A program made the position numbers and the translations under genes. Of a stretch of 64,000 nucleotides of DNA, positions 41,054 to 50,017 are shown piece after piece. This stretch comes from Halorhodospira halophila (GTDB taxonomy: Bacteria > Pseudomonadota > Gammaproteobacteria > Nitrococcales > Halorhodospiraceae): NCBI RefSeq assembly GCF_016653405.1, contig NZ_NHSN01000008.1:62001-126000 (forward strand), read 5' to 3'. How positions within the stretch are numbered: position 1 is the first letter of the stretch; every line of letters starts with the position of its first letter. The notes under the pieces are model-generated. The model saw only the letters and a program-made list of their open reading frames with translations, was not told the origin of the DNA and did no database searches.

Positions 41054-41773
41054 TCAGCGCAGCCGGAAGTCGATGGTCACATTCAGCTCCAGGCGCTCGA
41101 AGGACTCGTCTTCGGGGATCTCGGGCATCCGCACCGACTGGATCATGCGCTCGACCTCTTCATCGAAGAGTTCGTGCTCTGACGGCTCGGCGATCTCCCA
41201 CTCGAGGACGTTGCCGTCGGCATCGAGAACGAAGGTCAACCCCACCGTGCCTTCCAGGCGCCGGCGCTCGGCCGAACGGGGATAGCGCTGCTCCGACTGC
41301 AGGGCGCGGTGGACATCGGCCAGGAAAGAGTCCGAAACGTCCGATTCGGTGCCGACCTCCGCCTCCTGCGGCGGCCCCTCGTCGGGGTCATCGTCCTCTT
41401 CCTCCACCTCGTCCTCTTCCGGCTTGGGCTCCGGTTCGGGGTCCGGTTCGGGTTCGGGTTCGGGTTCCGGCTCGGGTTCCGGTTCCGGCTCGGGCTCCGG
41501 CTCGGGTTCCGGTTCCGGTTCCGGTTCCGGCTCCGGCTCGGGTTCCGGCTCGGGCTCCGGCTCCTCAGGCTCCGGTTCGTCCTCTTCCGGCTCTTCGACC
41601 ACCTCCTCCTCCGGCTGCGGCGGGGCGGCGGAGAGCTGCACCTCCACCCCTTCCGGGGCATGGCGCTCCTCGATCTGCTCTTCGGCGTCCCGGGGCACCC
41701 AGGCCAGGATGGCGGCGTGCGCGCCGAAGGCCACAGTGCCCGCAACCACCCAGTGGATCCAGCGCGGCTCCAT
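41054..41773 (-). CDS. tonB: TonB-like energy transducer with long Glu-Pro repeat
   Basis: A 239-residue protein: N-terminal membrane anchor (about 7-25), a long 'EPEP' repeat (about 64-115) spanning the periplasm, and a C-terminal TonB domain ('[35 protein letters not shown]'). Unlike Enterobacteria the linker is Glu-Pro rather than Lys-Pro, fitting a halophile's acidic proteome. It couples the ExbBD proton-motive force to outer-membrane receptors. It ends the ExbB-ExbD-ExbD-TonB operon. Confidence 0.9.
   Translation of the reverse strand: MEPRWIHWVVAGTVAFGAHAAILAWVPRDAEEQIEERHAPEGVEVQLSAAPPQPEEEVVEEPEEDEPEPEEPEPEPEPEPEPEPEPEPEPEPEPEPEPEPEPEPEPEPEPDPEPEPKPEEDEVEEEDDDPDEGPPQEAEVGTESDVSDSFLADVHRALQSEQRYPRSAERRRLEGTVGLTFVLDADGNVLEWEIAEPSEHELFDEEVERMIQSVRMPEIPEDESFERLELNVTIDFRLR
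41421..41590. repeat. Low-complexity Glu-Pro coding repeat in tonB
   Basis: Six-base units (TCCGGT or TCGGGT on the plus strand) repeat through about 170 bp. They encode the Glu-Pro linker of TonB; copy number may vary by slippage. It is in frame, so length changes in units of six alter only the linker. Confidence 0.85.
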
Positions 41774-41774
41774 C

Positions 41775-42179
41775 TCAGTGCTCCCGCCGGGTCATCAGCT
41801 GCATCCGCTCGGCCCCGACCTCGCGCAGGTCGTCCATGACGTCGAGAAGCCGTGCCGAATCGGCATCGGCGTCGGCCTTGACCTCCACCGGGCGCTCGGG
41901 CGCCTCTGCCAGCGCAACCTTCAGCCGCTCGCGGAGCTGCTCGCGATCATCGACGACGTCCTGATCCACGGCCATCTGCCCCTCGGCGTCAATCAACACC
42001 CGCAGGGGATCTCCCGCCAGCTCCGCCCCCCGCTCGCTCTCCGCCGGATCCACGGAAAGCGGCGAGTGCGGCTCAAGCGTTCCGGCCACCATGAAGAAGA
42101 TCAACAACAGGAAGACGATGTTGATCATCGGGATGACGTTCTCTTCCGGCTCTCGGCGCGGCGGCTCGGGCAGCTTCAT
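41775..42179 (-). CDS. exbD: ExbD-type biopolymer transport protein (second copy)
   Basis: A 134-residue protein with one N-terminal transmembrane helix ('[21 protein letters not shown]', with the conserved proton-path region) and a periplasmic beta-alpha domain. It lacks the classical Asp in 'L.DV.F.LL' (has 'MINIVFLLL'), whereas the upstream copy keeps it ('LIDVVFILL'). The two may form a heteromer with ExbB. Confidence 0.88.
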   Translation of the reverse strand: MKLPEPPRREPEENVIPMINIVFLLLIFFMVAGTLEPHSPLSVDPAESERGAELAGDPLRVLIDAEGQMAVDQDVVDDREQLRERLKVALAEAPERPVEVKADADADSARLLDVMDDLREVGAERMQLMTRREH

Positions 42180-42580
42180 TCCGGTGCCTCCTCACGCAGT
42201 ACGCCGACATCCTCCAGCCCGGCGGCCGCAGCACTGTCCAGGGCAAGGATCACGGCCCGCACCGGTGCCCCTGCGGCCGGAATGACCAAAAGCCGGCGTT
42301 CGGCGTCATCCCTACCGACCTCCTCAAGGCGGCTGCGCAGGGCATCCGGGCCCACCGACTCGTCCCCCAGGCGGTATCCGTCGTTGGTGACGTAGAGCCG
42401 CAGCGGCTCCTCGTCCTGCGCTTCCTCGGCGGCCCCGTCGGCCGGCGCATCGACCCCGAAGGCCTGCCACTCGACGAAGGTCGAGGCGAGCATGAAGAAG
42501 ATCAGCAGGATAAAGACGACGTCGATCAGCGGCGTCAGGCTCACCAGCCGCCGGCGGCGCGGCGCCTCCTCAATCCGCAT
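42176..42580 (-). CDS. exbD: ExbD-type biopolymer transport protein (first copy)
   Basis: A 134-residue protein with the canonical 'SLTPLIDVVFILLIFFMLASTF' transmembrane segment, including the proton-carrying Asp, and a periplasmic domain. ATG 42580 is chosen as the family start; it overlaps the ExbB end. It overlaps the second ExbD by 4 bp. Confidence 0.9.
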   Translation of the reverse strand: MRIEEAPRRRRLVSLTPLIDVVFILLIFFMLASTFVEWQAFGVDAPADGAAEEAQDEEPLRLYVTNDGYRLGDESVGPDALRSRLEEVGRDDAERRLLVIPAAGAPVRAVILALDSAAAAGLEDVGVLREEAPE

Positions 42581-43253
42581 GGCGCAGCGGCGGCGGCGCC
42601 GTGGTAAAGACCTGGGTGACCGAATCCTCGACACGGTGACGGAAGCGCTCGACGATGCGCTCGAGCCAGGTGAGCGCGGCCACCGCGGGGATCGCCAGCG
42701 CCAGCCCGGCTGCCGTGGTCAGCAGGGCCTCCCAGATGCCGCCGGAAAGCATGGAGGGATCCACCTGACTACCGGCTGCCTCCAGTTGGCGGAACGCCTC
42801 GATCATGCCGAGCACGGTGCCGAGCAGCCCCAGCAGCGGGCTGAGCACCCCGATGGCCTCCAACCCGCGCAGGTAGGCGCGCAGCTGTTCCAGCCGACCG
42901 CTGGCCAGCCGTGTCACCTCTTCGCGGATCCGTTCCTGGTCATCGGGCGACTCCAGCCGTCCGCGCATGGCCACGGCCAACGGCTCGGCACCCAGGTGCT
43001 TGCTCGCCTCCAGCCGCTGCAGGGCCTCCTGGGTCTGTCCGGCCCGCCAGGCGGCCAGTGCCTCGTTGAGCGTGCGCCGGTCGTAGAGCCGCGCCGCCGT
43101 GAACTGCCAGAGCTTGATCAGGATCAGGGCCAGGGTGAACACCGACAGGATGGCCAACAGGGTCAGCACGGGCCCGCCGTCGTCGAGGAGGGCCATCAGC
43201 CGCTCGATCAGGCTCCCGTCGGCGAAGGGGCCGGCCGTGTCGCTCTCACTCAT
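42570..43253 (-). CDS. exbB: ExbB/TolQ-type proton channel subunit
   Basis: A 227-residue protein with three transmembrane helices ('VLTLLAILSVFTLALILIKLW', 'GLEAIGVLSPLLGLLGTVLGMIEAF', 'ALLTTAAGLALAIPAVAALTWLE') and the MotA/TolQ/ExbB core. First gene of the TonB operon, 45 bp behind a Fur-like box. Confidence 0.92.
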   Translation of the reverse strand: MSESDTAGPFADGSLIERLMALLDDGGPVLTLLAILSVFTLALILIKLWQFTAARLYDRRTLNEALAAWRAGQTQEALQRLEASKHLGAEPLAVAMRGRLESPDDQERIREEVTRLASGRLEQLRAYLRGLEAIGVLSPLLGLLGTVLGMIEAFRQLEAAGSQVDPSMLSGGIWEALLTTAAGLALAIPAVAALTWLERIVERFRHRVEDSVTQVFTTAPPPLRHAD

Positions 43254-43296
43254 GGGGCATTACTCGTGGGGGTTGTCGATAACCGGGATAGGTTAA

Positions 43297-43319
43297 TGCT
43301 ATTGCGAATCGTTTTCAAT
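43297..43319 (-). promoter_or_regulatory. Fur-box-like element upstream of exbB
   Basis: The stretch ATTGCGAATCGTTTTCAAT (43301-43319) closely resembles the Fur boxes of Gammaproteobacteria. It lies 48-66 bp upstream of the exbB start, fitting iron repression of the TonB system. Confidence 0.7.
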
Positions 43320-43359
43320 GTCGCGGCGGGGCGGCCGGGCCGCCTTGCCGGGACGCCCC

Positions 43360-43857
43360 CTACTCGCCGTCGGCGGCGTAGGCGAGCAGCTCCCAGCTCA
43401 GCTCACCGGCGTCGCTGAGTTCGTAGGCGAGCAGCGCCGAGCCGCCGCCGGTCTCGGTCTCGACGGTGGCGAAGACCCAGTGGTCCGAGAGCACGGCGCT
43501 GCGCTCCGTATCGATCACCAGTGGTCCCTTCAGGCGCGCGGCCTGATCGGCCAACCACTCGTCCCGCTCCTGCAGATCCTCAAGCAGGTACTGCTCCGGC
43601 GGGGCTTCGATGCCGGCCACCTCGAAGCGACGTACCGCCTCGGTGCTCAGGCCGAACCGGGTCAGCAGCCCCTCGCGGTCCTCGTGGGCGGCCAACTCGG
43701 CCTCCAGCTCGTCGGCCCGCTCCTGGGCATCGAAGGCCACGAAGCTCAGCCAGCCGGTGATCGCCAGCAGCATCACCACCGCGGCGCGCCAGACCAGGCG
43801 CTCGCGAATCTGCTGCGGATCCCTGGGGTTGTTCGCCGAGCTGCGCTTGTCGTTCAC
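43360..43857 (-). CDS. Single-pass membrane protein of unknown function
   Basis: A 165-residue protein with one transmembrane helix (about 26-45) and a periplasmic coiled coil, then a small domain. It overlaps the upstream lipoprotein gene by 4 bp, suggesting a shared envelope task. No family recognised. Confidence 0.6.
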   Translation of the reverse strand: MNDKRSSANNPRDPQQIRERLVWRAAVVMLLAITGWLSFVAFDAQERADELEAELAAHEDREGLLTRFGLSTEAVRRFEVAGIEAPPEQYLLEDLQERDEWLADQAARLKGPLVIDTERSAVLSDHWVFATVETETGGGSALLAYELSDAGELSWELLAYAADGE

Positions 43858-44441
43858 GTCTCACCCTCCAGCAGTCGAAGCAGGTCCTTCTGGGTGGCCA
43901 CTTGGCGTACCCCCCGGGAAAGCACCCGGTTGACCAGCTCCTCATTCTTCGCCTCACCCGGCCCGAACAGCGCCCGGGTCTCGGTGCTCACCCGGGCCTC
44001 TGAACTGTAGCGTTCGCCGTCGACCATGCCGCTGACCATCCACGCGCTCTTCAGGCTGGCCCGGCGGTTGAGGAAGCCACCCGAGCGCTCGTAATCGAAG
44101 GTGTAGATCTCCACCTCCAGGCGCCGCTCGGCCTCGCCGTCCCACTCGGTTACCGCAATGCCCTGCCGCTCGAAGGCCGTGGCCAGGCCGTCGCGGACGG
44201 CTTCGGCCAGCGCGGGCTCGCCGGCCAGCGTCACGCCGCCGGCCTCGTCCCGGTAACCAAAGATCTCGCGGGGCCGCCGGTCGATCACGCGCAGCGCCAG
44301 CCCGGCCGGCTCGGCCCGCTCGCGTTCCTCGATCTGCTCCGTCTCCGGAGCCAGCTTCACGGTCTGCGCGCCGGGGGCGCACCCGCTCAGGGCCAGGGCC
44401 GCGGCGCACCCCAGCATCAGCATGACTGCCACTGCTCTCAT
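43854..44441 (-). CDS. YajG-family-like lipoprotein
   Basis: A 195-residue protein with a lipobox in 'LALSGCAPGA' and a mature part resembling YajG ('VIDRRPREIFGYRD', 'LATAFERQGIAVTEW', 'LEVEIYTFDYE'). ATG 44441 is chosen for the signal peptide. It is followed by an overlapping membrane protein gene. Role in the outer membrane unknown. Confidence 0.78.
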   Translation of the reverse strand: MRAVAVMLMLGCAAALALSGCAPGAQTVKLAPETEQIEERERAEPAGLALRVIDRRPREIFGYRDEAGGVTLAGEPALAEAVRDGLATAFERQGIAVTEWDGEAERRLEVEIYTFDYERSGGFLNRRASLKSAWMVSGMVDGERYSSEARVSTETRALFGPGEAKNEELVNRVLSRGVRQVATQKDLLRLLEGET

Positions 44442-44485
44442 CGCTCTCGCCTCGCTCGCTGCCGCCGGCGGACGCCGGTGCGGCG

Positions 44486-45454
44486 TCATCCTACCTGATT
44501 GCCGGAGCCTTTTTGGAACAGATCCTGAATGGAGGGGAGCATCCGCTCGACCATGGCCTCGCCGATGCTGATCGCCTCCTCGGCGCGGTGGAACTCGAGC
44601 AGGCCGATGTGGGCCAGGCGGGGGGCAAGCATCAGCTCGGGCGGATCGCCGGCCATACGGCTGCGGGTGATGCGGTCCTGCATGATGTTCAGCGACCCGG
44701 CGAGAACCTCGAAGACCCCCGGTGCCTCGCTGCGCTCGGCATCCCGCGCCCCGGTCCAGTCGCCCCACAGCCCCACCAGGGTCTTGGCGCGGCTGCGCAC
44801 GCCGGCGGGCAATTGCTGCAGCCAGCGTTCCGGATCCACACCCGCACCGGCGTGGTGGGCGCTCTCGCGCAGGTGCCGTCCGACCAGATCGCCGTTGAGG
44901 TTGACGGCGATGACCACATCGGCGTCGAGGGCCCGACAGACGCTGACCGGGACGGGGTTGACCAGCCCGCCGTCAACGAGCCAGTCGCCGCCTCGACGCA
45001 CCGGGCTGAACACCCCCGGCAACGCACTCGAGGCGCGCACGGCGTCGGCCAGATCCCCCTCGCGCAGCCAAACCTCGGTACCGCGGCCGAGGGTCGTGGC
45101 CACAGCAGCATAGGGCATAGCCAGCCCCTCGATGGCCGCGCCCGAGAGGTGTTCCTGGTAAAAATCGTAGAGCCGGCGCCCCTCGATCAGTCCGCCGGTG
45201 GTACGCAGGGTCGGGTCGAGCATGCCCAGCACATCGCGCCGGGTCAGCTTGCGCACCCACGGCTCGAGCTCGTCGAGCTTGCCGGCGGCGTAGAAGGCCC
45301 CGACCAGCGCCCCGATGGATGTACCAACCACCACCTGCGGGCGCACGCCGGCCCTTTCCAGGGCGCGGATGATGCCGATGTGCGCCCAGCCCCGCGCCGA
45401 GCCACTGCCCAGCGCCAGGGCCACCCGCGGAGTCTCCCGGTTCTGGTTCACCAT
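44486..45454 (-). CDS. Patatin-like phospholipase (RssA-type)
   Basis: A 322-residue protein with oxyanion motif 'GSGSARG' (16-22), nucleophile Ser46 in GTSIG and the Asp of 'DGGLVNPVPV'. It matches cytoplasmic RssA-type patatins. Probable lipid acyl hydrolase, Ser-Asp dyad complete. Confidence 0.9.
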   Translation of the reverse strand: MVNQNRETPRVALALGSGSARGWAHIGIIRALERAGVRPQVVVGTSIGALVGAFYAAGKLDELEPWVRKLTRRDVLGMLDPTLRTTGGLIEGRRLYDFYQEHLSGAAIEGLAMPYAAVATTLGRGTEVWLREGDLADAVRASSALPGVFSPVRRGGDWLVDGGLVNPVPVSVCRALDADVVIAVNLNGDLVGRHLRESAHHAGAGVDPERWLQQLPAGVRSRAKTLVGLWGDWTGARDAERSEAPGVFEVLAGSLNIMQDRITRSRMAGDPPELMLAPRLAHIGLLEFHRAEEAISIGEAMVERMLPSIQDLFQKGSGNQVG

Positions 45455-45629
45455 GCCTGTCTCTGCTGATGTTCCCTCTCCAGTTCACGCAGCATGGCGG
45501 GACTTGGCGGCGCATTCCAGAGCTGCAGGGGCGGAAAGCACAACCCGGGCCAACCGGCCACCGCTCGGCGGGGCGTGCTGCCGCCACGCAGCCGGCGGGC
45601 CGCCCGCAGCCACACCCCCGGCGAACTCC

Positions 45630-46337
45630 TCAGCCGCACTTCGACTCCCCGCAGTTGAGGCAGGTCAGACACCCTTCCATCTGCACCATCGCCTTGGTAT
45701 GACACTTTTCGCACAGCTGCGCCCCCTCCGGGAAGGCACCGGACTCGCCATCACCGTTGTTCGCGGCCGGACCGCCGCCCTCAACCTCAGCCCGTTTCTG
45801 CTCGATGAAGCGCCGCTGGTGCTCGTCGAGACCCTCCGGCTCCATCATGCCGATCTCACGCAGGTGGGTCTCGATGACGTCGCCGATCTCGGCCACCAGC
45901 GAGGGCATGAACCGCCCGCCACGCTTGAAGTATCCGCCCCGCGGGTCGAAGACCGAGCGCAGCTCTTCGGCGAGGAAGGTGCAATCGCCGCCCTTGCGGA
46001 AGACCGCCGAGATGATCCGCGTCAGGGCTACGATCCACTGGAAGTGGTCCATGTTCTTCGAGTTGATGAAGATCTCGAAGGGGCGGCGGATCTCGTGCTC
46101 GGTCCCCGGATTAAGGATGACGTCGTTGATGGTGACGTACAGGGCGTGCTCCGAGAGCGGCGTCTTGATCTTGTAGGTCGAGCCGTGGAGCGCTTCAGGG
46201 CGCTCGATGTGCTCGTGCATGTGCTGGATATCGGCCTCCGGCTGCCCACCGGCGGCCTCCTGACCCTGCTCCGGCGCATCCGGCTCGTTGCGGACCACCT
46301 CGTAGTCGACGATGCTCGTCTCGATTTTCTTGGCCAT
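45630..46337 (-). CDS. nrdJ: Class II ribonucleotide reductase small component NrdJb (TSCPD protein)
   Basis: A 235-residue protein with the TSCPD-type domain ('LYVTINDVILNPGTEHEIRRPFEIFINSKNMDHFQWIVALTRIISAVFRKGGDCTFLAEEL' region) and a C-terminal Cys cluster 'CEKCHTKAMVQMEGCLTCLNCG' and 'SKCG', the mobile thiol tail that re-reduces the active site. In pseudomonads NrdJ is likewise split in two genes. Start ATG 46337 follows the NrdJa gene. Confidence 0.88.
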   Translation of the reverse strand: MAKKIETSIVDYEVVRNEPDAPEQGQEAAGGQPEADIQHMHEHIERPEALHGSTYKIKTPLSEHALYVTINDVILNPGTEHEIRRPFEIFINSKNMDHFQWIVALTRIISAVFRKGGDCTFLAEELRSVFDPRGGYFKRGGRFMPSLVAEIGDVIETHLREIGMMEPEGLDEHQRRFIEQKRAEVEGGGPAANNGDGESGAFPEGAQLCEKCHTKAMVQMEGCLTCLNCGESKCG

Positions 46338-46462
46338 TGCGTTGCTCCCCCCGCTTCGGGGCTGCGGTTCGGTTTCCGGGCTTAGGCAGTCTGCGGGTAC
46401 CCGGCGTTGCGCACCGGACGGAGACAACCCCGTCCGGGCGTAGCGCGCCAGGGTACGGCGAC

Positions 46463-49400
46463 TCAGAACTTGCCGTAGTACCCCTCCTTCAGCGCCTCGT
46501 AGAGGTTGGCGGCACTGTGGGTTTCGCCGTCGTACTCGATCTCCTCGTCACCCTGCGCCTCGATCACGGTGCCGTCCTCCAGATGGAAGCGATAGGTGGT
46601 CTCGGAGAGGTCCTTCTCCTTGACCAGCACGCCCTGAAAGACTTCCGGGTTGAAGCGGAAGGTCGTGCACCCCTTCAGTCCCTGCTGGTAGGCGTAGCGG
46701 TAGATGTCCTTGAAATCCTCGTAGGGGTAGTCCGTGGGCACGTTGGCCGTCTTGGAGATGGACGAATCCACCCAGCGCTGCGCGGCCGCCTGGATGTCCA
46801 CGTGCTGCTTCGGCGTCACCTGGTCGGCGCTGATGAAGTAATCCGGCAGCTTGCCCGCTCCCTCTTCACCGCCCTCGGGTAGCGCGTCGCCGTCGACGAA
46901 GTGGCGGTAGGCAAGCAGTTCAAAGGAGAAGACGTCTACCGGCTCCTTGGTCTTGCGCCCCTCGCGGATGACGTTGCGCACGTAGTGGTGGGCGAAGGAC
47001 GGCTCGATGCCGTTGCTGGCGTTGTTGGCCAACGACAGGGAGATGGTGCCCGTGGGCGCGATGGAGCTGTGGTGGGTGAAGCGCGCCCCCACTTGGGCGA
47101 GCTCATCGACCAGTTGCGGATCTTCCGCGGAAATCCGCTGCATGTAGCGCGAGTAGCGGCCCCACAGGACACGGCCCGGGACCTGCTCCCCGACTTCGTA
47201 GCCGTCCTCGCGCAGTTCGGGGCGCTTGCGCATCAGCTCCGGGGTCAGCTCGAAGAGCTCCTCCATGATCGGCGCCGGCCCCTTCTCCTGCGCCAGTTCG
47301 AGACCGGTGCGCCACCCCGTCAGCGCCATCTGCTTGGCCACTTCCTCGGTGAACGCCACCGAATCGGCGTCGCCGTATTTCATGCGCAGCATCGTCACCG
47401 TCGACCCGAGCCCCAAAAAGCCCATGCCGTGGCGGCGCTTGCGCTCGATCTCGGCACGCTGCTGCTCCAGCGGCAGGCCGTTGATCTCGACCGTGTTATC
47501 GAGCATCCGCGTGAACACCGCCACCGCCTCACGGAACTCGTCCCAGTCGAAGCGGGCCTGCGGCGTGAAGGGGTCACGCACGAACATGGTCAGGTTGATC
47601 GAGCCGAGCAGGCAGGCGCCGTAGGGCGGCAGCCCCTGCTCACCGCAGTTATGGACCATCACGCCCTGGGCGTCGAAGGCGTTCACGCCGGGCACCTGCA
47701 CATCGTAGACGTCCGCCTCACCATCGGCTTCCACCGAGGCGACCTCGGCGACGAAACGCTCGCGGTTGAGCCGGCGCTGATAGCCGCCGAGGGCCGCATC
47801 CAGCCGGCAGCGTTTGTCGGTATCCGCGAAGCCCACCTCGTCGCGGAAGGTACGCAGATTCTCGCCGGTGATGATCAGCTCGTGCTGGGCCCGGATCGGA
47901 TACGCCCGGCGACCGCCCTGGCCGTCAGGCAATTCCGATTCACCGGCGGCCCTCCGGCTGGCGTAGATGCGCCCGACGACACCCAGGCGCAGCAGCATCC
48001 GCTGCACCGCCTCCAGGCTCGACTGGTCGGACTGCGCGAGACGAATGGAGACGCCCTTGTGCTGCCCACCCTGCACGGATCCGTCGGCATCGAACAGGCC
48101 GCGCAGGAAACCGCGATGGAATGCGCTGGAGGTGCGCTCGATGGCCTCGGTGGGGCGCTTGTCCTCGGCAGAGAGCCCCAGCTCGGCGGCCAGCGCACTG
48201 ATCGCCGCCGTCGACAGGCGGAACTCGTTGCGTCCCGCCACCTCTCGCCAGCCGTTGAAATCCGCGCGGTGCTGGTGCGCACGCACCGCCGCTTCTGCAG
48301 CGGCCATGACGCCGTCCACGCCGCTGGCCTGCGGCGCGTTGGCGACCGCTGCAGGCCGCCACGCCGACAGGATGGCCTGACCGTCGCGCTCGACCGTCCC
48401 GTCGCCGACGAGCAGTCCCATCAGATAGCCGTCATCCTCGCTATAGGGGCCCGCCCATTCGGTGCCGGCACGATGGTCGTGGAGCACGACCTGGTCCCCT
48501 GCTGCCAACTCGCCGGCCGGGCACCACGCCTCCTCTCGCTGCCAGCGCGTGAGCCGGGTGACCCGGCGAACCTGGTGATCAGCGGTCAGGCGCAGGCTCA
48601 TGCCATCCCGGGTGCGCAGGCGAACCACCGGCTTGCGGCCGGTGTGGAAGAAGCCGTCGGCACCGGTATCGTGATCCTCGCCGTGAACACGGGCCCGGAA
48701 CGGTGTCCCGATCAGATCCGCCACCTGGCGCGGCCCCTGGTCCGTCTGGACCCAGGTCTCGGCCGTAACGCACGGGTTCGTGGCCCGGATCTCCTCGCAG
48801 AACCAGTTGTTGTTCAACTCGTTGTACTGATCGATGAGGATAAACCCGGGCTCCGCGTAGTCGTACGTGGAGGTCATGATCAGGTTCCACAAATGGCGCG
48901 CCTTGACCCGCCGGTAGATTCGGCAGGCCACGCGGCCCTCCCCATCGGTGACGTACCCCGCACGGGTGGGCCACTCGCGCCAGAGGACCTGCTCCGGATC
49001 CTGAAGATCGATCGCCTCGGCAGCGACCTCGTCCTCGGTCAGCGGGAAGGCCAGCGGCCACTCCGCATCGGCCTCCATGGCCTGCATGAAGGCGTCGGTG
49101 ATCAGCAGCGACAGATTGAACTGGCGCAGGCGACCGTCCTCGCGCTTGGCGCGGATGAAGTCGGTCACGTCCGGATGGCCCACGTCGAAGGTGGCCATCT
49201 GCGCACCGCGCCGCCCGCCAGCGGAGGAGACGGTGAAGCACATCTTGTCGTAGATGTCCATGAACGACAGGGGCCCGGAGGTGTAGGCGCCGGCGCCGGA
49301 GACGTAGGCGCCGCGCGGGCGCAGGGTGCTGAACTCGTAGCCGATGCCGGCACCGCTTTTGAGGGTCAGCCCCGCCTCGTGGACCCGCTTGAGGATGCCG

Positions 49401-49753
49401 TCCATGGAGTCGTGGATGGTGCCGGAGACGGTGCAGTTGATCGTGGACGTGGCCGGCTTGTGGTCCCAAGCCCCGGCGTTGGAGATGATCCGGCCCGCCG
49501 GTACCGCGCCGTGGCGCAGCGCCCAGAGAAAGCGCTCATACCAATGCTCCTGCTTGGCCTCGGTCTCCTCCACCTCGGCCAGCGCCCGGGCGACGCGCTG
49601 ATAGGTCTCGTCGATGCTGCCGTCGACCGGCTCCTCGGCCTTGGTCTTGAGCCGGTACTTCTTATCCCAAATGTCGAGGGAGGCGCTCTGGATCGGCACA
49701 TCGCCGGCCGACTGGCGCATCGCCTGGACCTTGCTCTCGGCGCGCTTGGTCAT
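46463..49753 (-). CDS. nrdJ: Adenosylcobalamin-dependent ribonucleotide reductase NrdJa, containing an intein
   Basis: An open frame of 1096 residues; removing a 375-residue intein leaves about 721. Extein features: 'TINCTVSGTIHDSM' (catalytic Cys region), and the rejoined 'NPCGEQGLPPYGACLLGSINL' (radical Cys and Glu of class II). It reduces ribonucleoside diphosphates using coenzyme B12 and so works with or without oxygen. Start ATG 49753 is the family start; the upstream extension is not conserved. An NrdR-like box lies about 110 bp upstream. Confidence 0.93.
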   Translation of the reverse strand: MTKRAESKVQAMRQSAGDVPIQSASLDIWDKKYRLKTKAEEPVDGSIDETYQRVARALAEVEETEAKQEHWYERFLWALRHGAVPAGRIISNAGAWDHKPATSTINCTVSGTIHDSMDGILKRVHEAGLTLKSGAGIGYEFSTLRPRGAYVSGAGAYTSGPLSFMDIYDKMCFTVSSAGGRRGAQMATFDVGHPDVTDFIRAKREDGRLRQFNLSLLITDAFMQAMEADAEWPLAFPLTEDEVAAEAIDLQDPEQVLWREWPTRAGYVTDGEGRVACRIYRRVKARHLWNLIMTSTYDYAEPGFILIDQYNELNNNWFCEEIRATNPCVTAETWVQTDQGPRQVADLIGTPFRARVHGEDHDTGADGFFHTGRKPVVRLRTRDGMSLRLTADHQVRRVTRLTRWQREEAWCPAGELAAGDQVVLHDHRAGTEWAGPYSEDDGYLMGLLVGDGTVERDGQAILSAWRPAAVANAPQASGVDGVMAAAEAAVRAHQHRADFNGWREVAGRNEFRLSTAAISALAAELGLSAEDKRPTEAIERTSSAFHRGFLRGLFDADGSVQGGQHKGVSIRLAQSDQSSLEAVQRMLLRLGVVGRIYASRRAAGESELPDGQGGRRAYPIRAQHELIITGENLRTFRDEVGFADTDKRCRLDAALGGYQRRLNRERFVAEVASVEADGEADVYDVQVPGVNAFDAQGVMVHNCGEQGLPPYGACLLGSINLTMFVRDPFTPQARFDWDEFREAVAVFTRMLDNTVEINGLPLEQQRAEIERKRRHGMGFLGLGSTVTMLRMKYGDADSVAFTEEVAKQMALTGWRTGLELAQEKGPAPIMEELFELTPELMRKRPELREDGYEVGEQVPGRVLWGRYSRYMQRISAEDPQLVDELAQVGARFTHHSSIAPTGTISLSLANNASNGIEPSFAHHYVRNVIREGRKTKEPVDVFSFELLAYRHFVDGDALPEGGEEGAGKLPDYFISADQVTPKQHVDIQAAAQRWVDSSISKTANVPTDYPYEDFKDIYRYAYQQGLKGCTTFRFNPEVFQGVLVKEKDLSETTYRFHLEDGTVIEAQGDEEIEYDGETHSAANLYEALKEGYYGKF
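47648..48772 (-). mobile_element. Intein with LAGLIDADG homing endonuclease in nrdJ
   Basis: 375 residues in frame, starting at Cys1 and ending 'VMVHN' before the extein Cys. Block A begins 'CVTAETWV', block B has TADH (63-66), block F 'ADVYDVQVPGVNAFDAQG' and the terminal His-Asn. Two LAGLIDADG motifs (LMGLLVGDG 117-125 and LRGLFDADG 223-231) keep their acidic residues, so both splicing and homing could be active. It interrupts NPC/GEQ, the radical site, a classic insertion point in ribonucleotide reductases. Confidence 0.95.
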
Positions 49754-49858
49754 GGATCGTCCCCCTTGCCTGAACCGCTCGATCTGAACCGCGAGCAAAA
49801 AAACCCCTGTGGGCCGGCGCGACGGGCGCTGGCCCCGATCTGGCGACGCTCGCGGGAA

Positions 49859-49874
49859 ACACCATATGTAGTAG
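49859..49874. promoter_or_regulatory. NrdR-box-like element upstream of nrdJ
   Basis: ACACCATATGTAGTAG matches the NrdR consensus ACACWATATNTWGTGT at 13 of 16 positions. It lies about 105 bp upstream of the start. A second, weaker copy expected at one helical repeat distance is not clear. Confidence 0.45.
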
Positions 49875-50017
49875 TTACCGGGAGAGGTTACCCCAACCAG
49901 TAGTGATTTCAAGTCTTGACAGGCGAGACGAGGATCGCTAGCGGAACCGCGGGCGCCGCCCCGGGAGGAGCCGCCCGGCCGGGCCGCGGCGCCGCAGCGG
50001 ACCCACGACCGACGGGG

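Noticed and set aside
41421-41590. Possible CRISPR-like short repeats
   Set aside because: Units are six bases, contiguous and in frame with TonB; there are no spacers. It is a coding repeat. No CRISPR array was seen anywhere in the window.
41349-42395. 348-codon plus frame with a Gly-Ser repeat
   Set aside because: Antisense of the TonB Glu-Pro repeat.
45448-45714. 88-codon minus frame between the patatin and nrdJb genes
   Set aside because: It overlaps the nrdJb end in another frame and has no similarity or good start.
46901-49903. 1000-codon plus frame opposite nrdJ
   Set aside because: Antisense shadow of the real gene. The nrdJ protein, including the intein, is recognisable on the minus strand.
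49754-49920. B12 riboswitch before nrdJ
   Set aside because: No B12-box-like core or multi-stem fold was visible by eye.
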